A stretch of 34,987 nucleotides of DNA from Candidatus Thorarchaeota archaeon. GTDB taxonomy: Archaea; Asgardarchaeota; Thorarchaeia; Thorarchaeales; Thorarchaeaceae. Position numbers and translations under genes: made by a program. The notes below the pieces were generated by a model, which was not told the origin of the DNA, made no database searches, and saw nothing but the letters and a program-made list of their open reading frames with translations. Shown here piece by piece: positions 33,318 to 34,987 of the stretch; position 1 is the first letter of the stretch; the number at the start of each line of letters is the position of its first letter. The DNA lies in contig JARGGA010000004.1 of assembly GCA_029210805.1 (NCBI GenBank), positions 1-34,987 of the forward strand, given 5' to 3'.

Positions 33318-34523
33318 TTACAACCTTCCTCTATCTAATATGCCAAGTAAGTATTGTTCAAGTAGGTCAGCGGGAATGTCAGAAAGACCCAGCAGAGTTG
33401 TCTGGCCCCTTTGTCCAACACCAGAACGTTTTGTATCTATTACTCCGTGAGCATTCAAATCTTGAACCCATTCCCAAACCTGAGTGTGAGCTCGCGATTC
33501 GGAGTTATACTCTTCACAAACAGAACGATACATTTCTTCTACCTCTCCAATTGTTACATAAGCACTTTGACCTTCCTTCAGTTTTCTAGCAGCTGCAAGG
33601 AGTAGAAGCTGATTATGTCTTGGTAAACTTTCAAGAACTTCTTTCCTTATTTCGGGGTGTGTATCGGCCTTGGCCTTTCTAACGTAGTCTGGTATTATTA
33701 CAGACGACTCCAAGCTATCTGCTTGCTTACCTGCACGCCAGAGTAATTCTATTGCGTATCTTGCGTCACCTCTTTCGGATGCAATTTCGCATACCAGTTG
33801 CAATGTTTCAGGCATCACCGCACGCTCTACAAATGCCATCTTGTTCCTTTCTGCAAGTATATCATTCAATTCGGAAGCCGTGTATTTCTCGAATCTGATA
33901 ATATTCCTCTGTAATGTACTTAATGTACTATGATCAAATAGATTACTGTCAAGTGGGATATGGCGACCGACGCCAATCATGGATAGTCTTTGTTGTGCGT
34001 TGAGCTGGTCATCCATGAGTCGTGTGAGATTGTATAGAATATCTCCACCTTTCTGTTTTATGAAATAATCAAGCTCATCCAGAATTAGAAGGAGATATCG
34101 ATCTTCTGTTTCTAAGATTTCGACAATTATCTGCAGAAGTTCCTCTGGAGAATGACCTCTTCGTGGGAATTTTGGCTTGAATTGCCGTAGAATTTTGAGA
34201 TATACCAGATATGCACTCTTGTTCACTCTACAATTGATATGCAGTTTGTGAAAGCGGATATCACGACGTTGAGCAGCTTGGACAATTTGCTCTGCAAAAC
34301 GTTTTGCAACAGCGGTTTTTCCAGTTCCTACAGGACCTTCTATTATGAACTTCTGGCTTGTGCGACCAGGGGATGTTATGAGAGTCTTGAAATTTTGGGC
34401 TAATGCTCTCAGTTCTGATTCCCTATGTGGTAGATTCTCTGGGACATAATCGATCGACAAATAGTGCTCTGATTTGAATACACTCCTTCGACTGAGTTCG
34501 TCTTCTACATAATCTCTTGGCAT
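33318..34523 (-). CDS. cdc6: Orc1/Cdc6 replication initiator
   Basis: The 401-residue origin-binding AAA+ initiator. VPENLPHRESELRALA near 27-42, Walker A EGPVGTGKT (62-70), Walker B LLLILDELDYF (144-154), sensor 1 IGVGRHI, and sensor 2 GDARYAIELLWRAG. The C-terminal winged helix (about 310-401) is present. ATG at 34523 has no clear ribosome site, and a TATA box lies about 34 bases upstream, so the message is probably leaderless or nearly so. It heads a cdc6-winged helix-truA run. The adjacent upstream DNA holds a dyad that could be an operator or origin element. Confidence 0.95.
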   Translation of the reverse strand: MPRDYVEDELSRRSVFKSEHYLSIDYVPENLPHRESELRALAQNFKTLITSPGRTSQKFIIEGPVGTGKTAVAKRFAEQIVQAAQRRDIRFHKLHINCRVNKSAYLVYLKILRQFKPKFPRRGHSPEELLQIIVEILETEDRYLLLILDELDYFIKQKGGDILYNLTRLMDDQLNAQQRLSMIGVGRHIPLDSNLFDHSTLSTLQRNIIRFEKYTASELNDILAERNKMAFVERAVMPETLQLVCEIASERGDARYAIELLWRAGKQADSLESSVIIPDYVRKAKADTHPEIRKEVLESLPRHNQLLLLAAARKLKEGQSAYVTIGEVEEMYRSVCEEYNSESRAHTQVWEWVQDLNAHGVIDTKRSGVGQRGQTTLLGLSDIPADLLEQYLLGILDRGRL

Positions 34524-34552
34524 CCCAAACCAGAGTAATCAAGGCAGAGCCA

Positions 34553-34561
34553 ACTTAAAAG
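34553..34561 (-). promoter_or_regulatory. TATA box of cdc6
   Basis: Minus-strand CTTTTAAGT centred about 34 bases before the cdc6 ATG; this spacing predicts a start of transcription within about 8 bases of the codon. Confidence 0.5.
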
Positions 34562-34564
34562 GAT

Positions 34565-34591
34565 TGTGCGAATTGTACGATTAATCGCACA
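34565..34591. promoter_or_regulatory. Nested dyad upstream of cdc6
   Basis: TGTGCGA (34565-34571) and TCGCACA (34585-34591) are exact inverted arms 13 bases apart. Overlapping the right arm is the palindrome CGATTAATCG (34578-34587). The site abuts the cdc6 TATA box on its upstream side. It does not match the usual ORB core with its G-string, so operator is as likely as origin. Confidence 0.4.
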
Positions 34592-34741
34592 TTAATGGCA
34601 GAGGTTACCGAAAGTAATAGAGGCGAGCTCCTAACTCAAGATCCAAGTCATTGTCGTATCGACTCATCGGGGTCATGACATTCATCGCTCGCCATAACTC
34701 ATCATACACCTGAACTTAAATGTCATCTGAAAGCAAGAAAA

Positions 34742-34848
34742 TGGTGCGGCCACCGGGATTTGAATTCCCGCGGAACTCATTCTCTGGATTCCGTCACGGG
34801 TTGAAAGCTTGGGAAGCTTCCGTCCTAACCAAACTAGACAATGGCCGC
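34742..34848 (-). tRNA. tRNA-Gly(CCC) with a T-arm intron
   Basis: Acceptor GCGGCCA/TGGCCGC pairs perfectly; discriminator A and encoded CCA follow. D arm GTCT/GGAC with GG at 18-19, anticodon arm GAAGC-TTCCCAA-GCTTT giving anticodon CCC. The anticodon loop has no intron. The T arm is interrupted: removing 30 bases gives CCGTG-TTCAAAT-CCCGG, total 77 bases, with one T-C mismatch in the T stem. Minus-strand TATTCTTTTATC near 34873-34884 is a likely TATA box. Confidence 0.87.
34765..34794 (-). other. Non-canonical tRNA-Gly intron in T arm (53/54)
   Basis: Central helix CCCG/CGGG, bulges TGA and AAT, and intron helix CGGAA/TTCCG define a bulge-helix-bulge; cutting after the second bulge base excises 30 bases. 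The outer exon helix is missing, so this is the relaxed form and the exact borders are less sure than in tRNA-Pro. Confidence 0.7.
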
Positions 34849-34987
34849 TGAAAAGGTTCAGTTTTGTATTACGATAAAAGAATATCGTATTGTTTTGATA
34901 ATATTCATATTTCAGCGTCGAATCTCAAATCTTATCTGAGGGTCGTTTTGGTAACAGAATGGGTTTCATATGATGTCTTCTCAAGAT

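Noticed and set aside
34524-34741. Classical ORB-type origin next to cdc6
   Set aside because: The dyad present lacks the G-string and core of known ORB or mini-ORB elements, so I list it only as a dyad.
34970-34987. Start of a gene at the right edge (ATG ATG TCT TCT)
   Set aside because: Only six codons are visible, without a ribosome site or promoter I can defend.
1-34987. CRISPR array, rRNA genes or insertion sequences
   Set aside because: No regularly spaced repeats, no rRNA-like conserved blocks and no transposase were seen anywhere in the window.

Overview
The window is archaeal chromosome. Evidence: MCM, GINS, RFC small and large subunits, Orc1/Cdc6, Hel308, a HerA-NurA pair, ribosomal protein S30e, a GPN-loop GTPase, UPF0200/UPF0201 proteins, TATA-type promoters, mixed ATG/GTG/TTG starts and bulge-helix-bulge tRNA introns. 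An MglA/Arf-like small GTPase beside a tandem roadblock protein suggests an Asgard-type archaeon (Thorarchaeia-like is my guess). Lineage is an inference that a marker-gene tree should settle.

Layout. 1-1.4 kb: a possible decayed gene end and two paralogous four-helix membrane proteins. 1.6-3.3 kb: pyrD (apparent single-base frameshift) and pyrK. 3.3-6.0 kb: S30e, a DUF460/COG2433 RNase H-fold protein and a divergent winged-helix gene. 6.0-11.1 kb (minus): pyrG, nurA, herA and a low-complexity protein in one run. 11.1-13.6 kb (minus): tandem roadblock protein, unknown protein, MglA-like GTPase under one good promoter. 13.7-15.7 kb: XRE regulator and SAMHD1-like HD phosphohydrolase. 15.9-20.5 kb: GPN GTPase, tRNA m2G10-type methyltransferase, UPF0201, UPF0200, AAA+ ATPase, ThpR. 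20.5-23.5 kb: a three-gene module (HTH, LAGLIDADG-like, unknown) lying between the 3' end of a tRNA-Pro gene and a 13-bp direct copy of that tRNA end. 23.7-24.8 kb: histone-deacetylase-family enzyme behind a 20-bp perfect palindrome. 24.9-34.5 kb: replication region with gins23-mcm-hel308, rfcS-rfcL, truA, a winged-helix gene and cdc6. The window ends with a tRNA-Gly carrying a T-arm intron.

How the genes fit together: most serve the information core, namely initiation (Cdc6), unwinding (MCM, GINS), clamp loading (RFC), fork or end repair (Hel308, HerA-NurA), nucleotide supply and control (PyrD/K, PyrG, HD phosphohydrolase) and tRNA maturation (TruA, m2G10 methyltransferase, ThpR). The most novel observations are the tRNA-Pro-associated module without a recognisable integrase, the two tRNAs with T-arm introns, and the roadblock-unknown-GTPase cassette. 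Two genes, pyrD and hel308, each look interrupted by a one-base indel, which may be assembly error.
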